Positions 27,626 through 36,544 are shown, numbered from the stretch's first letter. The stretch is DNA of 64,000 bases from Ahrensia marina (GCF_001293565.1 NZ_JXMU01000003.1:62001-126000), one strand, 5' to 3'. The notes: generated by a model from the sequence alone, not told the origin. Program-made: numbers and translations.

Positions 27626-28150
27626 ATGCAAAAACTCATGCTAAATCTCAGCAGCTTTCTGGATAGGCTGACTACTATCTGCATATGGGCGGCGGGCACG
27701 GGCTTGGTCTTTATGACGGCTTTTATCGCTTGGCAGGTGTTCGGTCGTTATGTCCTGAACGACACGCCAACCTGGACCGAAAGCACGTCGGTTATGATCA
27801 TGGGATGGTTCATTTTCCTTGGTGCGGCCGTCGGTATTCGGGAAGGTTATCACTTAAGCTTTGACGTTATCCTGTATTTCCTGCCGCGGAAATTCCAATT
27901 GATACTGTTCTCAATTTCTGACGTCGTGGTTGCCGCATTCTCATTAGGCATGGTGATCTATGGCTGGCAATTAATGGCAAATGCATGGAACTCGACAATA
28001 CCCAATATCGGCATATCCGGTGGTGTTGTGTTTCTCTCATTAACAATGGGTGGCGGACTCATTTTTTTGTTTTCACTTGAAAGACTGGCGCGCCGTGCGA
28101 GCGGCCTTCCAACCCGCCGTTTCGGCGATGCAGCCGACGAGGAAATCTAA
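27626..28150 (+). CDS. TRAP transporter small permease (DctQ family)
   Basis: A protein of about 174 residues with four hydrophobic segments, the small membrane subunit of the TRAP system. Family features are FIAWQVFGRYVLNDTPTWTE, ESTSVMIMGWFIFLGAAVGIREGYH and a terminal charged segment. The ATG at 27626 is chosen; the frame is open to 27584, but the earlier start would add a non-typical arginine-rich extension. It abuts the DctM gene without a gap. Confidence 0.9.
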   Translation: MQKLMLNLSSFLDRLTTICIWAAGTGLVFMTAFIAWQVFGRYVLNDTPTWTESTSVMIMGWFIFLGAAVGIREGYHLSFDVILYFLPRKFQLILFSISDVVVAAFSLGMVIYGWQLMANAWNSTIPNIGISGGVVFLSLTMGGGLIFLFSLERLARRASGLPTRRFGDAADEEI

Positions 28151-29431
28151 ATGGAACTCTATGTCCTCTTTGGCACCTTTACATTTTTGCTGTTTATCGG
28201 AACGCCGGTAGCTTTTTGTTTGGGGGTGTCCTCATTTGCAACAATTCTATATCTGGGGCTGCCGCCTGCGGTTGTTTTTCAACGCCTGAATTCCGGTGTG
28301 TCGGTCTTCGCACTTATGGCAATTCCGTTTTTCATTTATGCCGGCGAGTTAATGGTGCGCGGCGACATAGCGCGCAGACTTGTCGCGCTGGCCGGCGCTT
28401 TGGTGGGGCATTTTCGCGGCGGTCTCGGGCAGGTCAATATTCTGACCTCCGTGCTTTTTGGCGGTATTTCCGGTTCAGCTGCTGCCGATGCTTCTGCTGT
28501 TGGTGGTATCATGGTGCCGCAGATGAAGGAGCGGGGATATGACGCTGATTATGCGGTCAATGTGACTGTGGTATCTTCCATCATTGCGCTGATGCTACCG
28601 CCTTCGCACAATCTGATTATCTATTCGATTGCAGGTGGCGGGCGTATTTCGATTGCCGACCTTTTTACCGCAGGGATTATTCCGGGAATGATTTTGGCAT
28701 TCTCGCTAATGGTCGCAGCTTGGATTGTGGCAAGAAAGCGTGGATATTCAACAGAAACATTTCCGGGCATTCGCGCAATCGGCATCATCTTTGTGTCTGC
28801 ATTTCCCGGACTGATACTGGCAGCCATTATTTTCTTTGGTGTTCGCTCTGGCATATTCACCGCGTCTGAATCATCCGGCATTGCCGTGGTCTATGCGATC
28901 GGTGTTACGGCCTTGGTTTACAGAACGCTGGACTGGGAAAACTTTGTAGAAGCCACCAAAGGTGCTGTGCGCACCACAGCAATGGTTTTGCTTGTTATCG
29001 GCTGCGCTTCCGCATTTGGCTGGTTGCTCGCCTTCCTGAGAGTGCCTGCGCAGCTGGTGTCGTTCATGCAGACTTTCTCGGATAACCCTATCTTGATCCT
29101 GCTGATGATTAATCTGTTGCTGCTGTTTCTTGGCACGTTCATGGATATGTCACCGCTTATCGTGATAACAACGCCGATCTTTCTACCTGTCGCTATGGCT
29201 TTCGGTGTGGACCCCGTCCATTTCGGTATCATTCTGGTTCTCAATTTGGGCATCGGGCTTTGTACACCGCCGGTCGGTGCCGTGCTCTTTGTCGGTTGTG
29301 CGGTCGGCAATATTCCGATTTGGGATGTCGTCAAAACAATCTGGCCGTTCTATTTCGCTGCGATTTTCACGCTTATCCTCGTGACTTACATCCCGTCTTT
29401 ATCGCTCTGGCTTCCTTCTTTGTTCCGGTGA
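28151..29431 (+). CDS. TRAP transporter large permease (DctM family)
   Basis: The 426-residue major membrane subunit, with about 12 hydrophobic segments, uses an ion gradient (usually Na+) for uptake. Typical motifs are GTPVAFCLGVSS, IPFFIYAGELMVRGDIARR, GGISGSAAADASAVGGIMVP, LPPSHNLIIYSIAGG and GLCTPPVGAVLFVGCAVG. It starts immediately after the dctQ stop. With DctP and DctQ it completes the transporter of this operon. Confidence 0.94.
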   Translation: MELYVLFGTFTFLLFIGTPVAFCLGVSSFATILYLGLPPAVVFQRLNSGVSVFALMAIPFFIYAGELMVRGDIARRLVALAGALVGHFRGGLGQVNILTSVLFGGISGSAAADASAVGGIMVPQMKERGYDADYAVNVTVVSSIIALMLPPSHNLIIYSIAGGGRISIADLFTAGIIPGMILAFSLMVAAWIVARKRGYSTETFPGIRAIGIIFVSAFPGLILAAIIFFGVRSGIFTASESSGIAVVYAIGVTALVYRTLDWENFVEATKGAVRTTAMVLLVIGCASAFGWLLAFLRVPAQLVSFMQTFSDNPILILLMINLLLLFLGTFMDMSPLIVITTPIFLPVAMAFGVDPVHFGIILVLNLGIGLCTPPVGAVLFVGCAVGNIPIWDVVKTIWPFYFAAIFTLILVTYIPSLSLWLPSLFR

Positions 29432-29439
29432 GTTTCCGT

Positions 29440-29757
29440 ATGAATTATGTCTCGAATTTTCCAATCGTCGATGCCGGTAATGGCGTAAACAGGCAGGTGC
29501 TCTCACAAAACGAGCAGTTGATGGTGGTTGCCTTCAATTTTGAAAAAGGTGGAGAAGGCACGCTTCACAGCCATCCTCATATCCAGTCAACCTATGTGGA
29601 ATCCGGCAGTTTCACTTTCACCATTGATGGCGAAAGTTTTGATGTCAAAGCGGGGGATAGTTTCGTAATTCCCGCCAACTCCGTTCACGGCTGCAAATGT
29701 CACTGCGAAGGCAGGTTGATAGATACTTTCACGCCGCGCCGTGATGATTTTTTATAA
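29440..29757 (+). CDS. Cupin-domain protein of the uronate operon
   Basis: A 105-residue single cupin. Metal-binding motif 1 is seen in GTLHSHPHIQSTYVESGSF and motif 2 in GDSFVIPANSVHG. It sits eight bases after dctM and 15 bases before kduI, in a position typical for the small cupin (KdgF-like) found in pectin and alginate utilisation operons. KdgF converts unsaturated uronates to 4-deoxy-5-keto uronate. Length and motifs fit KdgF, but no unique KdgF residue could be confirmed, so the name is not assigned. Confidence 0.8.
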   Translation: MNYVSNFPIVDAGNGVNRQVLSQNEQLMVVAFNFEKGGEGTLHSHPHIQSTYVESGSFTFTIDGESFDVKAGDSFVIPANSVHGCKCHCEGRLIDTFTPRRDDFL

Positions 29758-29772
29758 TTTAAGAGGACTATT

Positions 29773-30597
29773 ATGCAGCAATCTGAAACGCGTTACGCGA
29801 TTGATCCAACGACCGCAAAAGGCCTCGATACGGGCGGATTAAGGAACCATTTCCATATTGAAGGACTCTTTGCGCCAGGTGAAATAAAGCTGGTTTATAG
29901 TCATTATGATCGCATGATAATCGGCAGTGCTGTACCTGACGGCAAAACCTTGACGCTCGACCATGATGACGCAACCGGGACCGACGGTTTTCTCGACCGC
30001 CGCGAACTGGGCATCCTTAACATCGGAAAAGATGCGGATGTTACGGTACAAGGCGAGACATACCGTATCGGCAACGGGGAGGTACTGTACGTCGGTAAGG
30101 GTGCGGGGCCAGTAGAGATGAGCGGAGAAGGGCGATTTTACCTCCTTTCCTCTCCGGCGCACCAACAATTTCCGACAAAATTGATTACTTTGAAGGATGC
30201 ACGCCGTGTCGAACTCGGCTCGCGGGAAAATGCCAATGAACGTGTCATCATCCAGTTTTTGCATCCGGAAGTGTATGAAACGTGCCAGCTTCTAATGGGC
30301 TATACGCAGTTCTCACCCGGTTCTATGTGGAACACAATGCCAGCTCACGTTCATGACAGGCGCATGGAGGCCTATCTTTATTTCGATCTTGATGCTGATC
30401 AGCGCGTTTTTCATTTCATGGGTGAGCCGGATGAAACTCGGCACATCGTCATTGCCAATGAAGAAGCGGTAATTTCGCCACCTTGGTCAATTCACAGCGG
30501 CGCTGGTACCGGATCGTACAGTTTCTGTTGGGCCATGGCTGGTGATAATGTGGATTTTACCGATATGGATATGGTTGCGATGGAGGCATTGCGATGA
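29773..30597 (+). CDS. kduI: 5-dehydro-4-deoxy-D-glucuronate isomerase
   Basis: KduI converts 4-deoxy-5-keto uronate (DKI) to 3-deoxy-D-glycero-2,5-hexodiulosonate (DKII) in pectin-derived uronate breakdown. The 274-residue length matches the family (about 278 in E. coli). It begins RYAIDPTTAKGLDTGGLRNHF, a family hallmark. Zinc ligands appear in MPAHVHDRRMEAYLYFDL and PPWSIHSGAGTGSY. A good GAGGA site precedes the ATG. Its stop overlaps the kduD start by four bases. Confidence 0.95.
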   Translation: MQQSETRYAIDPTTAKGLDTGGLRNHFHIEGLFAPGEIKLVYSHYDRMIIGSAVPDGKTLTLDHDDATGTDGFLDRRELGILNIGKDADVTVQGETYRIGNGEVLYVGKGAGPVEMSGEGRFYLLSSPAHQQFPTKLITLKDARRVELGSRENANERVIIQFLHPEVYETCQLLMGYTQFSPGSMWNTMPAHVHDRRMEAYLYFDLDADQRVFHFMGEPDETRHIVIANEEAVISPPWSIHSGAGTGSYSFCWAMAGDNVDFTDMDMVAMEALR

Positions 30598-31337
30598 CGC
30601 TTTTCTCGCTTGAGGGAAAGCGCGCATTGGTCACCGGCGCCAATACCGGTATAGGACAGGCAATCGCTGTCGAGCTTGCGCGCGCTGGCGCATATGTCCT
30701 GTGTGCCGGCAGGCGCTCATGCGCTCAAACCGTAGATGAAATCCAAAAAGTTGGTGCACATGGCGAGAGTGTTTTTCTGGATTTTGCCGATCCGATGGCT
30801 GGTGCAAAGAATATTGCCGCCTATGGCGAGCTCGATATTTTAGTCAACAATGCCGGCATCATCCGCCGAGAAGATTCATTGGAATTCTCTGAAGAGGATT
30901 GGGATGCCGTATTGGATGTGAATCTGAAAGCGCTGTTTTTTACGACGCAGGCATTTGCCAAACAATTGGTTGCACGCAAGAGCCGTGGCAAAGTAGTCAA
31001 TATTGCCTCATTGCTGTCGTTCCAAGGTGGAATTCGTGTGCCGTCATACACGGCGTCAAAACATGGCGTTGCCGGTGTGACAAAAATCTTGGCAAATGAA
31101 TGGGCGGCAAAAGGTATAAACGTCAACGCTGTAGCACCCGGTTATATCGCGACGAATAATACTGAAGCATTGCGCGATGATCCGGTGCGTTCGGCCGAAA
31201 TTTTATCGCGAATACCGGCGGGCGAATGGGGCAAACCAGAGCATATAGCTGGCACGGCAGTCTATCTGTCTTCAGCGGCAGCTGATTATGTGCATGGCGC
31301 AATTTTGAATGTAGATGGTGGATGGATGGCGCGTTAA
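30594..31337 (+). CDS. kduD: 2-dehydro-3-deoxy-D-gluconate 5-dehydrogenase (KduD-type SDR)
   Basis: NAD(P)H-dependent reductase that converts DKII to 2-keto-3-deoxygluconate. It has 247 residues with a classical SDR layout: ALVTGANTGIGQAIA (cofactor), NNAG (LVNNAGI), Ser in NIASLLSFQGG and the catalytic YTASK, then the C-terminal YVHGAILNVDGGWMAR typical of KduD. It overlaps kduI by four bases (ATGA). KDG kinase and aldolase genes needed for the final steps are not in the window. Confidence 0.92.
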   Translation: MTLFSLEGKRALVTGANTGIGQAIAVELARAGAYVLCAGRRSCAQTVDEIQKVGAHGESVFLDFADPMAGAKNIAAYGELDILVNNAGIIRREDSLEFSEEDWDAVLDVNLKALFFTTQAFAKQLVARKSRGKVVNIASLLSFQGGIRVPSYTASKHGVAGVTKILANEWAAKGINVNAVAPGYIATNNTEALRDDPVRSAEILSRIPAGEWGKPEHIAGTAVYLSSAAADYVHGAILNVDGGWMAR

Positions 31338-31353
31338 TTGCGCCATTCCATCC
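31320..31353. terminator. Bidirectional hairpin between kduD and the GntR gene
   Basis: An imperfect inverted repeat, with GGATGGCGC-like and GCGCCATTCC arms, spans the kduD stop codon and is followed by TTATTCTT. It separates convergent kduD and the GntR-family gene. Confidence 0.55.
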
Positions 31354-32055
31354 TTATTCTTCAAAGTATTCGCTGTGCTTTTTCGATACTTCGCTGATAA
31401 CGCCGTCTAACCGCGATAGATGGGCGTCAACCTGATTGACCAATCCTTCTTCGTCGCCTGTGTTGAGAAGATCGACAATCTTCACATGCTCTGAATATAC
31501 CGCTTCTGTCTCGGCATGAAGTGAAAGAGAAAGCGCACAAAGACGATCTACTTTCGCTTTGTTTTCCGCGATCACTGAATAAACATTCGGATGGCCGGCA
31601 ACGGTACAAATCAGACGGTGAAATTTGGAATCAAGTTCGCGGAAATGGGCAGTGTCGCCTCTATCTGCAGCAGATCTCTGTTCATCCAGATTGCGTTGAA
31701 AGCTGACAAGATGCTGATTATTCCACAATTTGCAGGCTTTGCGCGCAATCCCGATCTCAATAGATTTGCGGATGAAGCGCGCATCATCGACTTCAGAGAT
31801 GGAAATTTTGCGTACGATGGTGGCGCTTTGCGGCTTAACCAGTAGCAATCCCATATTACTAAGTTTGATAAAGGCTTCACGAACAGGTTGCCTGGAAACG
31901 TCAAACTGTTTGGCAACATCAACAACAGAAACCTTTTCACCGGGCTTCAGCTTGAGAGACGTGATTTGATCGTACATGACGTCGAATACGTCGGACGCAG
32001 ATGTCCGTCTCATTGCGCCGCTATGGCCATTATGTGCGTGATTTGAAAAGCTCAT
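31354..32055 (-). CDS. GntR-family (FadR/FCD subfamily) transcriptional regulator
   Basis: A 233-residue DNA-binding regulator. The winged helix-turn-helix (about 18-85) contains LKLKPGEKVSVVDVAKQFDVSRQPVREAFIKLSNMGLL. The C-terminal FCD effector domain (about 95-225) contains RFIRKSIEIGIARKAC, FRELDSKFHRLIC and EHVKIVDLL. In this domain Asp/His residues (D in LDSKFH, H in SEHV) usually bind a metal and a carboxylate ligand. It is convergent with kduD and probably represses the TRAP-kdu operon until a uronate intermediate is present. Confidence 0.88.
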   Translation of the reverse strand: MSFSNHAHNGHSGAMRRTSASDVFDVMYDQITSLKLKPGEKVSVVDVAKQFDVSRQPVREAFIKLSNMGLLLVKPQSATIVRKISISEVDDARFIRKSIEIGIARKACKLWNNQHLVSFQRNLDEQRSAADRGDTAHFRELDSKFHRLICTVAGHPNVYSVIAENKAKVDRLCALSLSLHAETEAVYSEHVKIVDLLNTGDEEGLVNQVDAHLSRLDGVISEVSKKHSEYFEE

Positions 32056-32112
32056 TTAGTTCGCAATGCCAAAAGCAACGTCCCCGGATCATGTTGAAAG
32101 TTTTTTGCAGAG

Positions 32113-32126
32113 AACTTGTATATTAG
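32113..32126. promoter_or_regulatory. Possible second GntR site upstream of the regulator gene
   Basis: AACTTGTATATTAG resembles the dyad core AACTGATATATTAG seen in front of dctP at 26327-26340, differing only around the first third. It lies about 60 bases upstream of the regulator start, where an autoregulatory site would be expected. The match is short. Confidence 0.3.
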
Positions 32127-32580
32127 CGACAAATTTGAGCTATGTCATATGCTCTATTTCCGGTTCGCACGTGTTTATTTTTCTGGCGTCTGTTTATCGT
32201 GAAAAGCTCGGTACGGAGGAACGGCACCGCAAAGTGATTCAGAGAATAGGTTGATCATCGCTAAGAAACCGATGGAAGAGCCTCATCGTATATTGATTGA
32301 TGATAACGCCAAAGCACATCATTGGTGTCAAGCCATGAAACTGGCAAGGTCAAGGAAGAGTTTGTTGTGTGCCTCTGTTCCAATTCACAAACCAATATTC
32401 GACGCGATTGATTATGGCATTGTTCCCTCAACGGCTCATTGATGACCGCCATACAGCAGCGATTCAGCTTCAAAAATATACGGTTTGCATTGGAAATCGC
32501 AAATAATAGTGCCTGCTTACCAACGCTTAGGGTTGGTTGGAAGCGTATGGTGTTAATTAATGGCAGACTTCGCTCCGCAT
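32127..32580. other. Gene-poor stretch between the GntR gene and the SDR operon
   Basis: About 450 bases with several short open frames on both strands. None has a good ribosome-binding site or a recognisable family. They may be degraded remains of a former gene. Confidence 0.45.
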
Positions 32581-33351
32581 TTATTTTTTCACGCTTTTCC
32601 CGCTGATTTTCTTACGCATCGCCCGTTGATACAGTTTCGGCGATGCGCGCATCAACAAAGATGAGATTTTTGCTATGCGGCCTACAGGAGTGAAGTCGCG
32701 CCTTTTTTCCAACCCTTGAAGAATTATATTCGCAGCGGATTCCGGCGTCATGTAATCAACGCCGTCTGAAGCCGAACCGGGACGCTGGATGCCATCTTCT
32801 GTTTGATCGGGATTGGCAATATTGGTCGCGACAAAGCTGGGCGCAGCAATCAGACAGTAAACGCCGAAAGCTGCTTCTTCAGAGCGCAGTGACGTAAAGA
32901 ACCCCTGCAATGCATGTTTTGAAGCAGCATAGGCAGTGCGGCCATGCAGCGGCGCAAAACCGGCGACCGAAGAAATCGCAAGATGCGTACCACGGCTTTT
33001 GCGGATTGGGTGCAGGAACGCCCGTGTCATTTCAACGGCTGCAAAATAATTGATCTCGAAAACGCGACGGTGGCTTGCTGCATCCGTGTCGGCGAAGGGA
33101 CCAATTTGGGATACGCCGGCATTGTAAATCACCAAATCGATTGATGGTCGGGATGCAATGATCTGTTTGGCTGCAATATGTAATGCCTTCGCATCTGTCA
33201 GATCAACGGTAACCGGTGTGCGGCTCGGCGATGCTTCCAGTCCGGTGGTATTGATGTCCATCAAAACGCAATGCCAGCCGCGCGCCTCAAGCAGTTGAGC
33301 CATTGCCCGTCCCAAGCCACCGTTTCCGCCGGAGATAATTGCCGTTCTCAT
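32581..33351 (-). CDS. Short-chain dehydrogenase/reductase, last gene of the FMO operon
   Basis: A 256-residue classical SDR. It has the cofactor motif AIISGGNGGLGRAMA (Gly-rich turn), NAG in VIYNAGVSQ, and the catalytic Ser and Tyr-x-x-x-Lys in SSVAGFAPLHGRTAYAASK. The basic C-terminus (RAMRKKISGKSVKK) is unusual. The ATG at 33351 overlaps the stop of the epimerase-like gene (ATGA); the longer frame to 33372 lies inside that gene. It probably oxidises or reduces an alcohol/ketone made or used by the flavin monooxygenase of this operon. Confidence 0.85.
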   Translation of the reverse strand: MRTAIISGGNGGLGRAMAQLLEARGWHCVLMDINTTGLEASPSRTPVTVDLTDAKALHIAAKQIIASRPSIDLVIYNAGVSQIGPFADTDAASHRRVFEINYFAAVEMTRAFLHPIRKSRGTHLAISSVAGFAPLHGRTAYAASKHALQGFFTSLRSEEAAFGVYCLIAAPSFVATNIANPDQTEDGIQRPGSASDGVDYMTPESAANIILQGLEKRRDFTPVGRIAKISSLLMRASPKLYQRAMRKKISGKSVKK

Positions 33352-34277
33352 AATCCAGCCTCGCGCTTCCAAAGGTCGAAGACCTGGACCGACGTCAATT
33401 CCGGCGTATAGCCGAACACGGTTTTGAGCTTATTATTGTTGAGCACAGGCCGGTATTGCAGAAACCGCACCTGTTCAGGGCCATATTGCGAGATGCCCAG
33501 CGGGTATGCCACGGCAAGGGCGGCCTTTAATGCCCATGCAGGCATGCGAAGAACCGGTTTGTTCAATGTTTGGGCCAGATTATCAACCGAAAGCCATCCG
33601 TCACCTGCCACATTGTATATGCCCGCCGGTCCATCGGTCGCGGCACGTTTTACAATGCGGACAAGATCTTGCGTCCAGATGAAGACAAACGGGCTGTCGC
33701 TGCCTTTAATCGCGAGCAGGCGCTTGCGGCGGAACAATGCTGTGATCTGGTTGTCAGTTCCGGCCCCGAGCACGGTGCCGACACGCAGGATCACTTGTTC
33801 AAGCTGCGGGTGTTCAACCCTTGCTTGCGCCAATATTTCCTCGACCTGCCGCTTGTGATCAGCATAAGCAAACTCCGGATTACCGCGGCAGGGATCTTCC
33901 TCGCGCAGCGGTACGGGGTTATCAGCGTGATAGCCGTAAGCGGCACCCGAACTGGTCACCACCAGGCGTTTGACCCCGTGCGCTATACAAGCGGCAAGCA
34001 CGTTGCGTGTGCCGGTGACATCCACTGCAAATGCCTGTTCGCGCGTCATGCCCGGTCGCGGTGTCACAATGGAAGCGAGGTGGACAACAATATCGGGGCG
34101 CTCTTCTCCTATAATTTTATCAGGGTCGTTTCCGGTCACATCCATCCGCCGGAACGTTACACCATCTGGCAAGCCCGTTGAAGTCAGGTCCGTGACGACC
34201 GTCATGCTGTTTGGCAATGCCTTAGCCAGAGCGCGACCGACCATGCCTGCACCGCCGGTAATGAGAATACGGGTCAT
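33348..34277 (-). CDS. NAD-dependent epimerase/dehydratase family (extended SDR) protein
   Basis: A 309-residue extended SDR beginning MTRILITGGAGMVGRALAKAL. It has VVHLAS, the SSGAAYGY segment and catalytic YADHK in place of the canonical YxxxK (FAYADHKRQVEE), so Tyr and Lys are both present. The C-terminal part includes GIYNVAGDGWLSVDNLA. Relatives act on nucleotide sugars, 3beta-hydroxysteroids or flavonoids. With a BASS symporter and flavin monooxygenase beside it, a terpenoid, steroid or lipid-like substrate is possible but unproven. Confidence 0.82.
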   Translation of the reverse strand: MTRILITGGAGMVGRALAKALPNSMTVVTDLTSTGLPDGVTFRRMDVTGNDPDKIIGEERPDIVVHLASIVTPRPGMTREQAFAVDVTGTRNVLAACIAHGVKRLVVTSSGAAYGYHADNPVPLREEDPCRGNPEFAYADHKRQVEEILAQARVEHPQLEQVILRVGTVLGAGTDNQITALFRRKRLLAIKGSDSPFVFIWTQDLVRIVKRAATDGPAGIYNVAGDGWLSVDNLAQTLNKPVLRMPAWALKAALAVAYPLGISQYGPEQVRFLQYRPVLNNNKLKTVFGYTPELTSVQVFDLWKREAGL

Positions 34278-35170
34278 GGTGTCACCACTTTGCGGGACAT
34301 GATACTGGCGAGAGCAAGTCCGGAAATTGCATGCCAGATACCCCAGAATGCGGCGACGATTGCCATGCCGCCAAGTCCACCGAAAAAGCTGAAGATCAAT
34401 ACCAGACCAAGACCTGAATTCTGAATGCCGGTTTCTATTGTTACGGCTCTGCGGTCAAATGGTGAAAGTCGCGCAAGCGTTGCCAGCAAATAGCCACCGC
34501 CAAGGCCAAGCGCATTGTGAACAATCACCAAACCGGCGATGCTGCCTGCAAAGGCGAGGAACAAGCCCCAATTGGCAGCCAGCGCGATGGCTATAAAGCC
34601 GACGAAGATTATCATTGAAAGCCATTGTAATGGCATACGCAATTTGGCGGTGAGGGCTGGTTTTCGGCTATTTAAGATTACGCCTAAAACGAGCGGTAAA
34701 ACCAGCATCAGTCCAACCGTGATGGCAATGTTTACGGGGTCAATATTGGTGGCACGCAATATCTCGGCCGATGGGGGATAGAGACTGCCCCAAAAAGCGA
34801 TGTTAAGTGGAGTCAGCACAATGGCAGCAACGGTTGCAAAGGCAGTCATCGATACTGATAGGGCCGCGTTGCCGCCGGCACGATGGGTTATGAAGTTGGA
34901 AATATTGCCGCCGGGGCAGGCAGCAACCAAAATAAGTCCAAGCGCAACCGATGCTTGGGGCTGTGCTGCCAGCACAAGCAGAAAGGTCAGCGCCGGCAAC
35001 AGTACAAACTGCGACAGCAAGCCGATGACCAAGGGCTTGGGCGCTTTCGCCAAAACCTTGAAATCTTGCGGCTTGAGGTCGATGGCAATCGAGAACATCA
35101 CCACGGCAAGAATTGCGTTAAGCAAGGTCAGTGAGCTAGCAGAGAAATCGAGGGCAGCTTCGTCTATCAT
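34274..35170 (-). CDS. Bile acid:sodium symporter (BASS) family transporter
   Basis: A 298-residue membrane protein with nine or ten hydrophobic segments. Family landmarks are MFSIAIDLKPQDFK in the first half, the ACPGGNISNFITHRAGGNAALSVSM motif (Na+-binding region) and EIQNSGLGLVLI-type sequence (ETGIQNSGLGLVLIFSFFGG) near the C-terminus. It probably imports an organic anion with Na+. It overlaps both neighbours by four bases, so it is part of the translationally coupled operon headed by the flavin monooxygenase. Confidence 0.88.
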   Translation of the reverse strand: MIDEAALDFSASSLTLLNAILAVVMFSIAIDLKPQDFKVLAKAPKPLVIGLLSQFVLLPALTFLLVLAAQPQASVALGLILVAACPGGNISNFITHRAGGNAALSVSMTAFATVAAIVLTPLNIAFWGSLYPPSAEILRATNIDPVNIAITVGLMLVLPLVLGVILNSRKPALTAKLRMPLQWLSMIIFVGFIAIALAANWGLFLAFAGSIAGLVIVHNALGLGGGYLLATLARLSPFDRRAVTIETGIQNSGLGLVLIFSFFGGLGGMAIVAAFWGIWHAISGLALASIMSRKVVTP

Positions 35171-36483
35171 GATTTGCTACCCGCCAGTTTGCGAATCCAC
35201 CCTGTCACCGCTTTGCGATAAGTGGCTTTATCAACATAATAGGCCATACGCGGCAAGTCGATATAGTTCATGCCGCCCGTAGCGCGATCAAATCCTTTTG
35301 CTTTGGTTTTTTTCAGCTCATGCGCCGCGTTGTTTTGCGAACGCAGCCCTTTGATATAGCGCACAACCATCTCGGCTTGTTCGTGGCGCCCCTGCCAACC
35401 GAGCCCTGATGCTTCGACCATCCCCAACACGAATAGATCATCGCGTTCAGGATGCATGCAATTGAGATAGAGGTGTGGTGCGTCGCCTTGCCAGTTCAGA
35501 TATTTATTATCGATGAACGAGTAGTCGAGCTTGTAGCCTGTTGCAGCAAGGATCATGTCATAATCGGCTTTGCTGCCATCTTTAAAGTGAACGGTCTTTC
35601 CGTCCAGATAATCAACATCCGGCCGCACTGACATGTCGCCATGGCCCGCATGGTAAAGCACCAGCGAATTCACAATGGGGTGGCTCTCGTAAAGCTTGTA
35701 ATCGGGTTTGGGAAATCCGTATTTTTGAGGATTGCCGACAAACCACTTCAGGATAGTTCCATCCACAATCCGTTTAAGCGCCATTGGCAGCTTTATCGCG
35801 CCGCCGAGCGTATCGGCTGGCTTGCCAAAAACATATTTTGGCACGAAATAATAGCCGCGCCGCATCGAAAGATCACACGATATGCCGTGATGAATCGCAT
35901 CCACCGCTATATCACAGCCGGAATTGCCCGCACCGACTACCAGCACCCGTTTGCCGTCAAATTGGCTGGCCTTGCGGTACTGTGATGCGTGTATCAGTTC
36001 ACCTGTGAATTCTCCTTTGAAAGAAGGCATGTTCGGCGTGCTGAGAGTGCCGTTGGCGATAAGAATACCGGAGAACTCTTCTGTATGTTCACCCTTGTCA
36101 TCGCGCCAAACCACCTGCCAGCCATCACCGGCATTGCCAAGCGGCGTGCATGAAAGAACCTTTGCGCCAAAGTGGTAGTGCTTAAACAGATCAAAATGTT
36201 CAGCAAAGTCCGTGAAGTAACGCTTCATTTCGCGATGCGAGGGGTATTCTGCCACCTCGTCACGCATCGGAAAGTCAGTAAATTCGGTCATCTTCTTGGA
36301 TGAAATCAGATGTGCTGATTCATACATGGTCGATAGCGGGCCGTCGATGTCCCACAATCCGCCGACGCCTGAATTAAGCTCGAATCCTTGAAAATCCACC
36401 TCGTGCTCAACCAGAAGCTTTGCTGCCGCCAACCCCATTGGCCCCGCCCCGATCAGGGCAAACCGTTTGCGCGCATCTCCCAT
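35167..36483 (-). CDS. Flavin-containing monooxygenase (class B type)
   Basis: A 438-residue NADPH- and FAD-dependent monooxygenase. The FAD-binding GAGPMGLAAAKLL (about 11-23) and the NADPH-binding GAGNSGCDIA are both present. Between them the FMO/BVMO fingerprint FxGxxxHxxxY occurs intact as FTGELIHASQY. A later ATG motif (AATGYKLDY) is also typical. Such enzymes oxygenate N- or S-containing compounds or carry out Baeyer-Villiger oxidations. It is the first gene of a four-gene overlapping operon and is divergent from a TetR regulator across a long palindrome. Confidence 0.9.
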   Translation of the reverse strand: MGDARKRFALIGAGPMGLAAAKLLVEHEVDFQGFELNSGVGGLWDIDGPLSTMYESAHLISSKKMTEFTDFPMRDEVAEYPSHREMKRYFTDFAEHFDLFKHYHFGAKVLSCTPLGNAGDGWQVVWRDDKGEHTEEFSGILIANGTLSTPNMPSFKGEFTGELIHASQYRKASQFDGKRVLVVGAGNSGCDIAVDAIHHGISCDLSMRRGYYFVPKYVFGKPADTLGGAIKLPMALKRIVDGTILKWFVGNPQKYGFPKPDYKLYESHPIVNSLVLYHAGHGDMSVRPDVDYLDGKTVHFKDGSKADYDMILAATGYKLDYSFIDNKYLNWQGDAPHLYLNCMHPERDDLFVLGMVEASGLGWQGRHEQAEMVVRYIKGLRSQNNAAHELKKTKAKGFDRATGGMNYIDLPRMAYYVDKATYRKAVTGWIRKLAGSKS

Positions 36484-36502
36484 CGCGTCCTCCTTTGTTG
36501 AT

Positions 36503-36532
36503 CCTTATCTTGAACATTTGTTCAATATAAGG
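36503..36532. promoter_or_regulatory. 30-bp near-perfect palindromic operator between FMO operon and TetR gene
   Basis: The core TTGAACA-TT-TGTTCAA (36510-36525) is flanked by CCTTAT (36503-36508) and its complement ATAAGG (36527-36532). Only one symmetric pair outside the two-base centre mismatches. It lies 20 bases upstream of each start codon, so a bound TetR-family repressor could shut both divergent promoters. Confidence 0.75.
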
Positions 36533-36544
36533 CAAGGTGTTTTC

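Noticed and set aside
32251-32473. Short overlapping frames on both strands that looked like a degraded transposase
   Set aside because: No catalytic motif, terminal repeats or target-site duplication could be found, and composition alone does not support it.
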